Assembly: GCA_022225965.2 (NCBI GenBank)
Contig: JAKJXP020000043.1
Coordinates: 248,001 to 312,000, forward strand
DNA length: 64,000 bases
From: Diatrype stigma
Lineage: Eukaryota > Ascomycota > Sordariomycetes > Xylariales > Diatrypaceae
Reading direction: 5' to 3'
Positions within the stretch are counted from its first letter, which is position 1, and the number at the start of each line of letters is the position of its first letter. Both the position numbers and the translations under genes were made by a program. Under the pieces are notes generated by a model. The model had not been told where the DNA came from. It did not search any database and was given only the letters and a program-made list of their open reading frames with translations. This document shows, piece by piece, positions 1-11,150 of the stretch.

Positions 1-528
1 CAGCAGTGCGTACTTGGACTCACTGCTAACTACTATCGTACCTATCCAGCCGTCGCATTCCTCAGCCCGTTCCGCTTCCTCCAGAATAACAACGGCCCAA
101 AGCAAGACTCCCGCTACAAGCACCAAGCCTTCCACATGACCCCACCGACAAACGTCTTCAGCGGCGCATGGCTAGCGCTCTCCGGTCGCAATCGCCGGCC
201 CCGCGACGTGTACCTCGGCGCCGTAGCGACGGCGGGAATCTTTGCCGAGTTCTTGCCGCTGCTGCTGAGCAACGTCCCCTTCGACGCGTATAACGACGAC
301 ACAGACGCCTGCACTTGGATCTCGGTCGCGACCCTGTGCGCCATGATGTTTGTTATTGTTGCGTCTTTCGTCGTTCGGTGGCCGTACTTGCCCGTCGACC
401 CGACGACCGTCGCCGGCGCTATGTACTACGCGTCGGATCCGACTGTAGCGTCGAGGGGGACGGAGAGGAGCCCGGCGGTTGGACTGCTTTCTGGGAGGGC
501 TGATGGGGATGCGGTGGCGATTGTATGA
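1..528 (+). CDS. DUF3433-type membrane protein, 3' end (5' end outside window)
   Basis: The frame is open from base 1 to the TGA at 526-528, so this is the last ~175 residues of a gene that begins before the window; the ATG at 136 is internal. Two hydrophobic segments are visible: one starting VYLGAVATAGIFAEFLPLLL and a second around CTWISVATLCAMMFVIVASF, followed by the WPYLPVDPTTVAGAMYY stretch. This arrangement (hydrophobic segment, short loop, Cys-Thr-Trp, hydrophobic segment, then W-P-x-x-P-V-D-P-x-T-x-x-G-A-M-Y-Y) is what I know from the C-terminal part of fungal DUF3433 proteins, large integral membrane proteins of unknown function. The family call comes from pattern memory, not a search. 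The segment is clearly richer in GC than the sequence downstream. Nothing links it functionally to the other genes here. Confidence 0.75.
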   Translation, partial: QQCVLGLTANYYRTYPAVAFLSPFRFLQNNNGPKQDSRYKHQAFHMTPPTNVFSGAWLALSGRNRRPRDVYLGAVATAGIFAEFLPLLLSNVPFDAYNDDTDACTWISVATLCAMMFVIVASFVVRWPYLPVDPTTVAGAMYYASDPTVASRGTERSPAVGLLSGRADGDAVAIV

Positions 529-3500
529 GAATGAGCAGATGCAGTTATAAGAATTAGGTAGGGCTATATATGATAATATCTCACATTAATAGGGAGTTAG
601 CAGGATTGGATTCGTTAGCCATGGCCAGGACCTCATCTTGTCCACATCGAACCAGGCATTCACTACGACGCCCCCAAAACTCGCCCCTCCGGTAGGATGC
701 GCGCCTTGAACGATGATCGACGCCCCTCTTATTATCGTCCTGGTCGTCGTTTTTGCCTGCTACTGCTGCTATTGAGAATCCAAGAGGAACGCGGTGGGTT
801 TGACATAAACGTGTGTAGCAACCCTTATCGCCTACGGTCGAGCCACCTGTCATGTCAGCAACGTCGCGTTCACATCGCGCTTACCACTCTCGATGTACGC
901 GAACACTGTCTTCCTCAGAGTCTCAGACAGCGTCTATACCGCTGCGCGGCGAAGGCCGCGTGCCCGATGCACTGCCAGCACATTACCGCGCGCCTAGAAG
1001 CATCCTGATTTGCGCCTCGGCCGCGCCGCACCGCGCCGCACACCTGTGCGGCAACCTCGTCCGCGGCACCACGTTTCGCGTAGAGTAAACGCGCAGGCCT
1101 CGCCCTTCATTGAGCATATAGAAGTGGTGATAAACTTCAACGTTTTTGGAATGGCATATAGAGATATCGGTGGAAAGGGGTGCTATGACATTGGTTATGG
1201 ACGGTCCATGGGAACTATCCCTCGTAACATGAGTTCAATAACTTTGAGAAGAGAAGAGAGGAGGAATTGCGCTAGTACCAGATGTTACCCTTGCATATAC
1301 GACATTTCAGTGTAACGACCTACTGCGCAGAGCTGCCATTATTCCCACAATGTGCAAGCTCTCTCCTATTCTCCGTATACGTATTCCGTATTATGGTAAC
1401 AAGAGGACAAACCAGCTAAAGTAGTACCTGTCCATCCTTCAATTAAGATCCTTTAATTAGGATCCCTTAACTTAACAATTCCAAAGTGCTGTTTTATTTA
1501 TATACTCATGCTAGCCAGGCTATCAACGCGTTTAAGTAACAATGCGACTGACGTCTTCAGACCCTCGTACTTATAGGCTTAGGGTCTTGCAAGGGTTCCA
1601 CCGGTCCCGCCGAGCCTCTTGTGGGCCAAGCCGTTAAGAGATCACTACAACTCCTTTGGCGGGCGGTATGGTAACCGAGATATTCTAACTTTACCCAGTT
1701 ATTTGATCGATATCTGCAATCAATTATCAGGAAAAAAAAAAAAAAAAAAAGCCCTACGTATCCGTGCATACGGTATCATGTGGTTTGATTTGGTTTTGCT
1801 GTGCCCTGCTGCTGCGCCCACCGCCCCTTTCTGTTCATGCAACTATACAATGCCTCGGGAATTACAAGCCCGGGGGATAGGATGACAAATTTGGATTGCA
1901 ACGTGCATGTCCACACGTGTGGACGTGGGTATCTTTTGACACAAAGGGGATAGCCCCGGTTGCGTCGGTCTATCGCACCCAATAGATAAAATACTGTTCC
2001 ATAGTAAAATTAGGTGACATTGAAACTTGTGCATGGCTTCCATATGAACGGGCGATATTTCTTATATCTGCTGATAACGACCATGAGAAGTAAACAAACT
2101 GAGGTATCATATTGTCATGCAAGAGGTTTGCGCTGTGTGCTTGCTACCTAGTTATTACACTGTATATACGTCCAAAGACAAAGTGAAGCCTGCCGAATAT
2201 ACCATAAGGACGAGCCGTGGCTGTAAATCAACGTTACATGGGATGTGACACAGGGATATACATACACGATTGCAGCCTAATTCTGTCGACGAAGTCCCGC
2301 ACTCCTTCGTGAACCAAGTGGTGGTAGAGTTGGAGGTGGCGTTCAAAGTGCAAGTCTCCCCCTTGGCCCGCTCCAATCAAGCTTCCCAGTTGATCAGCAA
2401 CACCAGCACAGCCCCGGCAACCATATACCTAGTGTATAACAACGATCGGAAAGCAGCTAAGGGATCTTGGGTGTACTACATGCGATCTTACTGCGGGGGC
2501 TGACAGGTACACGCTGAAGATATTCAAATGGCAGAGCTACCAGACCATCAGTACTTACCCACACACCACGTAGTCCGTACTAAAAGCCACATGCGTATCT
2601 ACTAAGCACTTACATTTCCAAAGTGTGTATTCTTTGTAACGCATTCCGTTGGGGATGGCGGCGGTAAGGATGTTTCGATATGCAAAATATTCAGAGGCCG
2701 TTGAACTTGAAGACTCCAGCAACAAGATTAGCAGGTCAACCATTTAGCTGGCGTCTTATATATGACGTATAGTTTTTCAGTAAAGGTTACGTACTCAACG
2801 GCAGATTGTCCAAAGGTTCTGGACACGTTTGTAAACTACCTACGCCGTAAAGGCTTAACCGCCTGTCCCAAATACGCCTAGATTAGGTAGTTACGTGAGA
2901 TTTCAGCCCTTCCCAAGTCTAGATTTGCAGGCTGGGTTTTGTGGTACTCTGGCTACCACCATTACCACATCACATTGGCGACATAGGTACAAGGAAGGAA
3001 GGATGTGAGCAACTAAGTAACGATGAACTTTATGCTGGAGGCCGGTGTAAGCAAAGGGCCCGAACGTGATAAGAACTGGGGAGTGGTCACTCCTGTCGAT
3101 TCGTAGGTCCTCACGTTCTCCGGAATCAGGTTGACGACCATTAACAACGACCTATTTACATAGTACCTGATGTTATTGACCCGTTCGAGCCAGCCCTACC
3201 TATGACGTGTTTCTGGATGTCCCTACATAGTACGCGAGATTCTCCCTACCGTCAATCTTTTAGCGAGGAGTGTTATGTGGGCCACACCCTTTGAGATCAC
3301 GGTATAATAAGTTAATGGTGACGCTTTGCTCTACTCATGGAAGTGCCTACAAGAAGAGTACCCATTTACAGAGCATTAAGCTGTTTCGATTAGATGAAGT
3401 TTGACGAAAACGACGCTAGTGGACTTGATCATAATGCCCAATAAGCTACTCAAATAATCACATCCCATACGTGAGCTCATTTCTTACATTCTGTGCTCAA

Positions 3501-3618
3501 AGCCATAGCCTGGCTCTACCCCTCTCCGGTTCTCTGACAAGGCCCAGCCTATAATCCCCGCCCTACCTGTCAGCCTATACGTGTAACTGACAGATCAGGT
3601 TTTCACCGCATCCCAATA
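529..3618. other. Intergenic region, no supported gene
   Basis: Open frames here are short (under about 105 codons), overlap on both strands and contain no motif I recognise. The part at 700-1,090 is GC-rich (several GCGCC/CCGCG runs) and could be a decayed gene fragment, but no frame reads through it. Base composition is otherwise ordinary and there is no RIP signature. Confidence 0.6.
1732..1750. repeat. Poly-A run (19 A)
   Basis: A run of 19 A residues interrupts ordinary-composition sequence. It could be a slippage tract or the tail of an old retroposed sequence. No target duplication was obvious around it. Confidence 0.85.
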
Positions 3619-4386
3619 TCAGAACATCATGCCGATAACCTGATCACCCGGACCTTCCGAGGTAATTCCGTGGTAGTGGCCACCAAACAGCTCTGGCTGA
3701 GCTCCGGCCCATCTCCATACGTACTGGCCAATGATTTGGGGACCCGACCCTAGATTCTTGTGCCTACTTGAGTTCCAACCCTTCGACGTTTCATAGACGC
3801 GGCCTCCTGATGGTTGCGCACCCGTGATTACTGATCCGATGACTTGTACGCCCGCTCCATAATACCAGATATCGTTGAAACGAGTAGTTGTGGTAATGGG
3901 CTCGTGAAGGGGGGTAAATATAGCGCTGTTGATCGGCGCGACAACGCTCTCAGGCTCATTACATTTGCACCCGCAAAGCCTTGAGTCACCGCCACACTTG
4001 TGTTCATTGTTATTGAGGACCCATGTTTCAGTGACGTTGGCCACCTTATCGTGGAAGCCACCCTCCATCGTGGGTTGTATTCCTAGAATTTGTCGACCCT
4101 GCCCATGATGTTGATTATAGTTAAACAGAGTGGTCTCCAGGCGCCGTGCGGATGATTGAGCTTCGGTATGCAAGTCCCGGTGGGTAAAGCGGTGTGAAGG
4201 CATGTCTTGACCGTTAATCTTCGGTGATTGGGTGATTAACTCGAAATTGGGACGGATGGTGCGAACGTTGGTCTTCGGCAAAGCTTTGTGGACACCTCTG
4301 TGAGGACCTTGTTTTGTGCTGGAGGGCGATGCCGACTTGGACGGAGAGTTTGGTCTGCGATTGAAATCAGAAGAAGACGGTGACAT
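3619..4386 (-). CDS. Protein with four amyloid-like G-x-Q-h-h-G repeats, no effector domain
   Basis: 255 aa, one exon, ATG at 4386. Residues 1-85 are polar, Ser/Pro/Arg-rich and probably disordered. Four repeats of an F/W/Y...N...G-x-G-x-Q-[VI]-[IL]-G motif follow: R0 88-102 (Gln99), R1 170-184 (Gln181), R2 203-223 (Gln217), R3 234-255 (Gln249, the very C-terminus). A Cys cluster (CGGDSRLCGCKC) lies at 131-142. R1-R3 align in order and closely in spacing with the three repeats of the HeLo-like protein at 50,665-51,810; QIIGQYV and FGGHY are identical in both. The motif resembles fungal amyloid-signalling motifs (sigma, PP) and the RHIM core. There is no HeLo, lipase or NLR domain, so an adaptor, regulator or decoy role is inferred. 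The frame stays open upstream to about 4,431 with a possible splice acceptor (minus-strand CTAG at 4,416-4,413), so a missed 5' exon is possible, though I found no HeLo-like sequence upstream. It is not RIP-mutated. Confidence 0.75.
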   Translation of the reverse strand: MSPSSSDFNRRPNSPSKSASPSSTKQGPHRGVHKALPKTNVRTIRPNFELITQSPKINGQDMPSHRFTHRDLHTEAQSSARRLETTLFNYNQHHGQGRQILGIQPTMEGGFHDKVANVTETWVLNNNEHKCGGDSRLCGCKCNEPESVVAPINSAIFTPLHEPITTTTRFNDIWYYGAGVQVIGSVITGAQPSGGRVYETSKGWNSSRHKNLGSGPQIIGQYVWRWAGAQPELFGGHYHGITSEGPGDQVIGMMF

Positions 4387-6024
4387 AATGATAGCGAAGC
4401 GCGCTCGGATGGCTAGGTATAGATAATAGTACTACTAGAAAGTTTAGTGCAGGTTGGTTGACCGAGATCATATGCGGACTGGAGAATAGACATCAAGCTG
4501 TGTTCACATGGAGCAGGCTCTAGCTACCTTTATAGGCGAAAGCAGAGCGAACGGGCTGTATACTGGTCTCCGAACCCCGGCGATACCTAGGTCAAGACCG
4601 TCTCAAAGGCATCTTATTTAAGCTATGAAGTTAACTGGTATTCCTTTATCATGTCTATCATAAGTGACATCATATAGACAAGGGAAATACAGTAGTGTGC
4701 AGGCATGGATCATTACAGGATGCGTCACAGCCCTCCACGATGTTACTACGCAAGTAGGTAGTGTCAACCAATAACAGTGTGACCAGCTTCCAATATTCAC
4801 CTCAAACCCGGCGGTTCCCTCTTCTGGCCTCGCATTTCATTACCCTGCTCGAAGGCTGGCACATCCATGCATCCAAGGACGGTGTAGATGCTGGGGGTGT
4901 AGTTCCTGTCGTTAGGTCTTGCCCGTTACAGAGTGCATGCGACAAGTAGCAACCTTCCACGATGATTGGTCATACAAGTATATGTTTACTGCCTAGACCC
5001 TGTCACCACCATCTTGGAACTAAATATCGACCATTCTGAATAGCCATTTCCTTATGCCTAGACCGACACGGACTGGAAAAAGTCGTACATATGATCCCAT
5101 ATTCCGAGGCGTAACGTACTTGATCTCCCCTCCCCCGCCCCCTTTTTTCGCGTAATGTATATTAAGGAACATACAGGTACCCCGGTGAGGGGTGGACAGG
5201 AACCCTCGCTGTTATCTCAGATAATCAACATATATACGAGGCCAAGCCAAGGCTGTATATACATTGGACACCTATATCCATGAATATGTATGGATTCACC
5301 AGCTAGATATCCATCTCGTCTCCAGTATGACGCAGAAGTTGATTATCTATGGAAGTCATCAGTGAAATCTCGCAGTTTAGCCAAAGCATCCTTATCTTGT
5401 TGCCGGGGCTGTAGAAGCCGTCCAGTGACTTAGGATCCTGTCGTTGTGTATGTTCGGCCGTTCTTGTTCACTTATAGGCAGATCAGAGTACGTGACATCC
5501 AATGCATGCGGATTCAACCAAGCAATGTAGGATTCGTCGTGATATGTTATGTACGTCGGTGCTTGGCAAGGTCGGTTCACTAATTACACTACTTATACGC
5601 TGGTGTGCACTGCTAAGAAACATATACGGGCTGGAGCCTTTCGCCTTGGAATGTAGGTACCTTCTTCCGTTTCTATATATGAGCGTGTCGTATTACGTAT
5701 ACAGTGTAACTTACGGGACACATGGAGACCTCTGTGGTTACTGCGGCTGCGTCAAGTGTAAATCGGACATGATGATGCCAGTACACCAAGGTATTTCGTG
5801 GAACTGGTACAGTTGATCTATAGTATTCACAGAAACACCCCCCCCCCCACCCCTATCAGAGCCCGGCGCCAAGTAATATCGACTTAGATATTATTAGGCG
5901 CAACGTCGGAAATCAGGGGGCGGGGAGCGACATACGAGAAAAGGCTTCCGTGTAATAACGGTTTTTAGGTGAGTAAAAGAGCTAGCCTAATATGCCCAAG
6001 TATTAACGTACTCGTCAGGACTTA
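4387..6024. other. Intergenic region up to the AT-rich island
   Basis: Only short unsupported frames. Simple-sequence stretches include a C-rich tract near 5,126-5,145 and an 11-C run at 5,838-5,848. Composition is ordinary until the LTR at 6,025, where the AT-rich island begins. The promoter of the minus-strand motif gene must lie in the first part of this region, but no single element stands out. Confidence 0.6.
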
Positions 6025-6144
6025 TAGGGCGGTCACGTAGATTCGCTACTAAATAAATCTCCTTAACTATTAACTTAGCTTTACTTACTTAGCAAAATAC
6101 AACTTCGTTTCCCCCTTATTCCGGATCCCTACAGTAATCCCACA
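6025..6144. repeat. LTR, left copy (120 bp)
   Basis: Begins TAGGGCGG (TGGGGCGG in the other copy, a RIP-type G to A change) and ends CCCACA. It aligns over its full 120 bp with 17,268-17,387, including CCCCCTTATTCCGGATCCCT. It marks the exact left edge of the AT-rich island. Confidence 0.85.
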
Positions 6145-6999
6145 TTTAGTAACGAAAGTGCTACTTCGAATTTTAAAACCTTCCGAATTGCTCCATATAA
6201 AGTCCTATTTACACTTTTTACTTAAACCATCTTATAATTCGACGTGGTTTTTCCAGTTTTTATTAATTATTTATGCTTTAATTTCGGTTATTAACGAAAA
6301 TTTTAAAAAACCAATGATTCTAATTAAATTACGTTATATCGAAATTATAAGAATTATTTATTCTGTTATTATTCTTTTTTATTCCTTTTTTTAATTTTTT
6401 AATATTACGTTATAACTCGTTTAATACAACTATTTTCATTATATTTATTTTATCGCAAGAATTATTAATTTATTTATTCGAATACGTAAAAAATTCCTGG
6501 AAAGTATTCTCGATTAAAAAATAAAAGGTTCCTTTTTATTTTAATCCCTTATCGATTTTCCAAAACCTTATTCCCTATTCCAAAACTTAAAAATTAAAAA
6601 AACTTGCTTATTACGCCATTTCCTTAATACCTAATGGAATTAATAACTTATTTTTTTAAATAAATAACGTATATATAAAATTCGTTTTTTCCTAAACGAA
6701 ATATTTTAAAAACTTGTTTATTTAAATGAATAAATTAATTAATTAATAAACCTTATTATATTTAAATATTAATTAAGTATTAATTAAATGTCGAATAAGT
6801 AATAATTAAAAATAACGCCGTTAATTATCGAACCCCCCCTTATTATATTATCGAAATAAATGCATCGAATAAATTGCTTATACCTAAATATTATTTATTT
6901 CGTTAATTTATTAATCCGTTAATACGTTAATCCATCGATTCGTTAATTTTCCGATTTATTAATCCGTTAATTCGTCGATTTATTAATTCGTTAATTTAT

Positions 7000-8640
7000 T
7001 ATTAATATGGTTACCAATTTATAACTCGTTAATTATAAAGGTATTTAATTAACTTTACCGATTTTATAAATCTTAGCCATCCTAAATTATAACAGAACTA
7101 ATATTCTCGCCAAAATATTGGCTAGGTCTTAAGGATTTATTGCCCAAACTGCTAAATTCCTGGAAATTATAAACAAATTCGAACGAAATTTTAACCATTT
7201 TAATACCGCTGCATCTCGATTATCCGTTATTATTATGTTTTTTACTTTTCCGATTTTCGAAGGGTTACCGGAAAAGTCGCCTTAGGAATATTTAAACGAT
7301 ATAGCGATTTACGTTAAAAAAACCTTTCCTGCGGCCGCTAATAACCCTAATTTAATTAAAATAAAATTAATCTTTCGATTGAATTTAAAAATAAATGCCC
7401 GCAAATGGTATTTCCAAATCCTTAAAAAGCGTCGATTAAATTGGGCTTAAATAAAAAACAGCTTCATTTAAAAATTCCCAATTAAAATCCGCATTAACGA
7501 TTAAAATAACGCATTCCGAATTAATAACCTAAAACGACTATCGAAAAAAAAGTTATCTTATTATTTAAAACGCATTAACGAATTTACGAAATAAGCGATT
7601 AATAAGCAACTTATTAAATTAAAAGATCGTTTTTATAAATATATATATATTAATGGCAATAAACGTAATTACTATTATCAAAACCGCGTTTTTAATCGAT
7701 TAATTACCGAAAAGCTAATTAATAAAAACCGCAAATTCGTTAAAACCTATACCTATTATAACGTTAAAAATCTAATTATTAATATTATATACCGTCCTAA
7801 CCGAAAAAATAAATTCGTAAATAAAATCGATGCCTTAAAGGGTTTTAAAGGCCGTATATCCAATAAAAAGGCTATCCAGGAAATGGAATTATTATTCCGC
7901 CAAATACGTAAATTTAATAAATAATAAAATTTAACAAATCCAGGCCTTATTACTTTTATTTCCGAAAATAAAGGATTTTAGTTTTTGTAATAATATAATA
8001 TTCAATAATTCCAATAACAGCAGCCGTTTTAATCTTTAAATATATAAGCCTACCGCATTAAATTATATATTACTTAATAAAAAAACGTTGCTAATAAATT
8101 AACCCCAACGATAAATATTATTTATCCTTTAATAATGAATTATCTAATTAAAACTAAAGGTTATTAAAGTAATAAAATAAATAAATAAAATATTTAAAAT
8201 GCTTATAATAAGTATGGGCAAGGTTTTTAAAATCCTTTAACGGCTTTTATTCCATAAAATACCTTCCCTTAAAACGTCTTCCCTTAAAATGCCCCTATAC
8301 CGATTCAAAATGGCGTTTAAAATGGCGTTAATAGCGGTGCCCAAAATGGTAATACTTAAAATGATATACAAAATAATAATACCTAAAACGGCTTTTAAAT
8401 AAATAATTAAAAAACTAATATTCGTTTACCTAATAATATAGGCTTGAAAAACCAATATGATTAGGCTTTTAAAAATAAAAAGCGTCGCGGATTTTTCGAA
8501 AAGGAATATTATGTTTTTATATGCTTTAATTGTAATAATTAGGGTTATTTTTCGATAGATTATCCGGAACCACTTTAATCGAATACCATCAAAAATAAAA
8601 TTCGTAAATGCGTTAAACGCTTTAAGCTAATCCCGAATAA
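7000..8640 (+). pseudogene. Gypsy gag remnant with RIP-altered zinc knuckle
   Basis: At 8,522-8,563 the plus strand reads as a CX2CX4HX4C zinc knuckle in which His is Tyr (CAT to TAT), the last Cys is Tyr (TGT to TAT) and one codon is TAG (from CAG). All three are C-to-T or G-to-A changes expected from RIP at CpA. Spacing matches retroviral-type nucleocapsid knuckles exactly. Upstream sequence from ~7,000 looks like decayed coding sequence but has no continuous frame; the outer limits are approximate. Confidence 0.6.
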
Positions 8641-9599
8641 ATTAAAATACCAAAAGCGCTAAATCCAAATAAAAACAAAACAGGTTATTAAAAAAAATTC
8701 AAATAATATTATTTAATTCCTTCTTTATGAAAATATAATTAATAATAATATTTACGTTACGGCTATATCGTCAATTTCCGTTATTGCCGGTTACCGATTT
8801 TCCAAGCTAAAACCGAAAGCTTTTATTCCGGTAATAACAATTCCTAACCCTTATCGTATAAATATTAATAATAATGCAAAACCGGATTCGTTTATAGGTA
8901 ATTTAAAACCTAGGCCTTTTATTGATCCATTAGTTCCTTTTAAACGCCCGATCCTTTCTCCTTTTAAAGATCCATCGAATCGTCGGCCCATTGGATTTAA
9001 GTATAATCCTATAAATCCCATTTATAAGGTTACATTATTGGCCCCTCGAAGTCGAAATCCGTTTTTAAGATTTAAGCTTTTTTTAATTAAAAAGTTAAAG
9101 CAGCAATTAATTAATATAAAAAACCGAATAAAGAAAAAGTCGTCCCGTATTCGAAAATTTAGTAATACGGTACTTATTAAGGCTTATAAGGATTATTTAA
9201 AAAGTCGTATTAATATTAATGCAATTCTTAAATCCATTTCGTTTCCGAATATTATTTAAGGACAATTGCTAAATCGTTTCCTAACGTTAAAAGCTTAGCT
9301 GAATAAAAAAATAAGCCTTTCCGTAAAAAATCGAAAACCGAAATTATCGAAAAAATTCCGATTTATTAACTTATAATCCCATTTTGTATAAGTAAATTTT
9401 ATATAAATAATAGCTGCAATTAACCTTTTTTTTAAATTTACGGATCGAACCAAAACCGATAATAATGTTATTTACTTGGATTATATCGATAAAAAAATAA
9501 ATGGTTAGGTAATTCGTTAATGCCTAATGAATTTCGAATTTTTATTTAAATTCGTTAATCCAGCTTTAATTAAAAAATTAAGCCTTTAACAAATTAAAT

Positions 9600-9850
9600 T
9601 ATTCGAAGAATATAAATTAAAAATAACTAATAATAATATAGTTCTAATTATTTATTACGTTATTTTTTCATTTATTATAAAAGGTATTATAACGGTTATT
9701 CGAATATTCGTTATGAATATAAATAAATCCTATAACATTCTTTTAAGAAAAAAATGGCTTTAACGAAATGCTGCCTTTATCGATTTCCATATAAAAAGCC
9801 TTATTTTAACTGAAATTAATGAATAAACTTATATTTTAACCATATAAAAA
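9600..9850 (+). pseudogene. Retroviral-type protease remnant (tentative)
   Basis: With stops ignored, the plus strand gives a stretch around 9,700-9,780 resembling the C-terminal part of an LTR-element aspartic protease (a hydrophobic pair followed by a Y-x-h-L-L-x-x-x-W-L-like pattern). No D-T-G triad is readable. It lies downstream of the gag remnant, as expected. Confidence 0.35.
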
Positions 9851-9861
9851 GCCCTTAATTC

Positions 9862-10385
9862 TGGTTTTATTTATATAAAGCAAAAAAAGAATTACCAAAT
9901 ATTAAACCGTTTACCGTTAAAAATCGTTTATAACGAAAAAATCCTTTTTTTAAAAAATAAATCGAATTCGGATATTTACGATAATAACGATAAAACTACC
10001 GAATAAAAAAAAAATGGCCGAAATTACCTGGAAAAAATAATCGATATCGCTAAACTAACAGTCGTTCAAGTTCGTAACGATCCCTTTTTATCTTTAAAAA
10101 AATAAATAAAAGCCAATTTCGAAATTAAGCTTTTACTTATTTTTTTAAAGGTAAAAAGGAATCGTTACGAATTTGGACGATTACTAGCTTAGCGATATCA
10201 ATTATTTTTTCCAGGTAATCTCGGCCATTTCTTTCTTATTCGGTAACCTTATCGTTACTGTCGTAAATATCCGAATCCGATTTACTTTTCGAGAAAAGAA
10301 CTTCTTCGTCGTAAACGATTCCTAACGGTAAACGGTTCAGTATTCGGTAATTCTTCTTTTGCTTTATATGGATAAGACCAGGATA
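9862..10385. repeat. Large imperfect palindrome, arms ~250 bp
   Basis: The sequence at ~9,862-10,113 matches the reverse complement of ~10,129-10,385 at roughly 85-90% by eye; for example, the segment containing GGCCGAAATTACCTGGAAAA on the left returns as TTTTCCAGGTAATCTCGGCC on the right. The arms are separated by only ~15 bp. It sits exactly where plus-strand remnants give way to minus-strand remnants, so it probably marks an inversion or head-to-head join of two related elements. Confidence 0.85.
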
Positions 10386-10449
10386 TAGATTTCCTTAGCT
10401 ATTAGCTTAGCTTTAAGGGAGAAAATAAATATAAGGATGGGCCTGGATT

Positions 10450-11150
10450 AATTTTGATTCGCTTTTAAATACGGCCAAAGGCTGAAATAATATAAGGTAG
10501 CTTTTACCTATCCTTACGAATTAATGATTCGTATATGGGCCCAGTTAAACGGAAGAATCCATTTATAATCTTAATAATTTTCGAAGTATTTGGACGGTAA
10601 TAAATAACAAATTAATATTCTTCCAATCGTTTTAACCAAGTTAAAATGTAACCTTTAACGTTAGAATCCATTTCGAAAATCTTAAGCAGGTTTTGGTAAT
10701 TAGTATATAACATAACCGGAAATAAAAAGTTAATAATCATTCATCGATATTTAGCTAAGGCTTTTATTATACCAAATGTTTCCCGTTTTCCAGTATTATA
10801 TTTCGTTTCGGTATCTAAGAATTTAAACGACAAAAATATAAGGATCCTTATTAACGGTAAAAGCTTATTCGTTATAAATATATTAATAGGCTAATTATTA
10901 AGCTAAAACAAAATGCCCTTTATTTTAATACCAAAGGCATCGATTGTTAAATGGTATTATTTATCCGGCTAAGAATTTTTAATAGCTTTTTTTTAAATCT
11001 TATTGCATATTTTTACAAATGCATCGGCCTATAATGGATCTTATTTAAATGGCTTGGAAATTGTTTTCCGTTGGACCGACTTTTTCCTATTGGTCGTCTT
11101 TTTTACGACCAGCTTTATATATAAATCCTTAAGGATCCCGATTAAATTTA
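10450..11150 (-). pseudogene. Gypsy RNase H remnant
   Basis: On the minus strand, with stops ignored, the order of conserved patterns fits a Ty3/Gypsy RNase H: an I-D-A-x-G-like segment, then a segment ending in E-T-F-G-I-I-K-A-L-A, then FLFPVMLYTNYQNLLKIF (family pattern P-x-x-x-Y-T-D-H-x-x-L), then a W-L-x-R-L-x-E-Y pattern and a final S-R-L-like motif. D-to-N and H-to-Y changes at key positions are of RIP type. The reverse transcriptase expected upstream could not be read with confidence. Confidence 0.6.

Noticed and set aside
697..1315. Overlapping Arg/Pro/Ser-rich frames in a GC-rich stretch
   Set aside because: Three overlapping frames on one strand and one on the other, none longer than about 105 codons and none with a motif; kept only as a possible gene fragment.
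3619..4386. Collagen-like or glycine-rich structural protein reading of the Gly/Gln repeats
   Set aside because: The repeats are spaced about 32-36 residues apart with a fixed G-x-Q-h-h-G core shared with a HeLo-like protein, which a structural Gly-rich protein would not explain.
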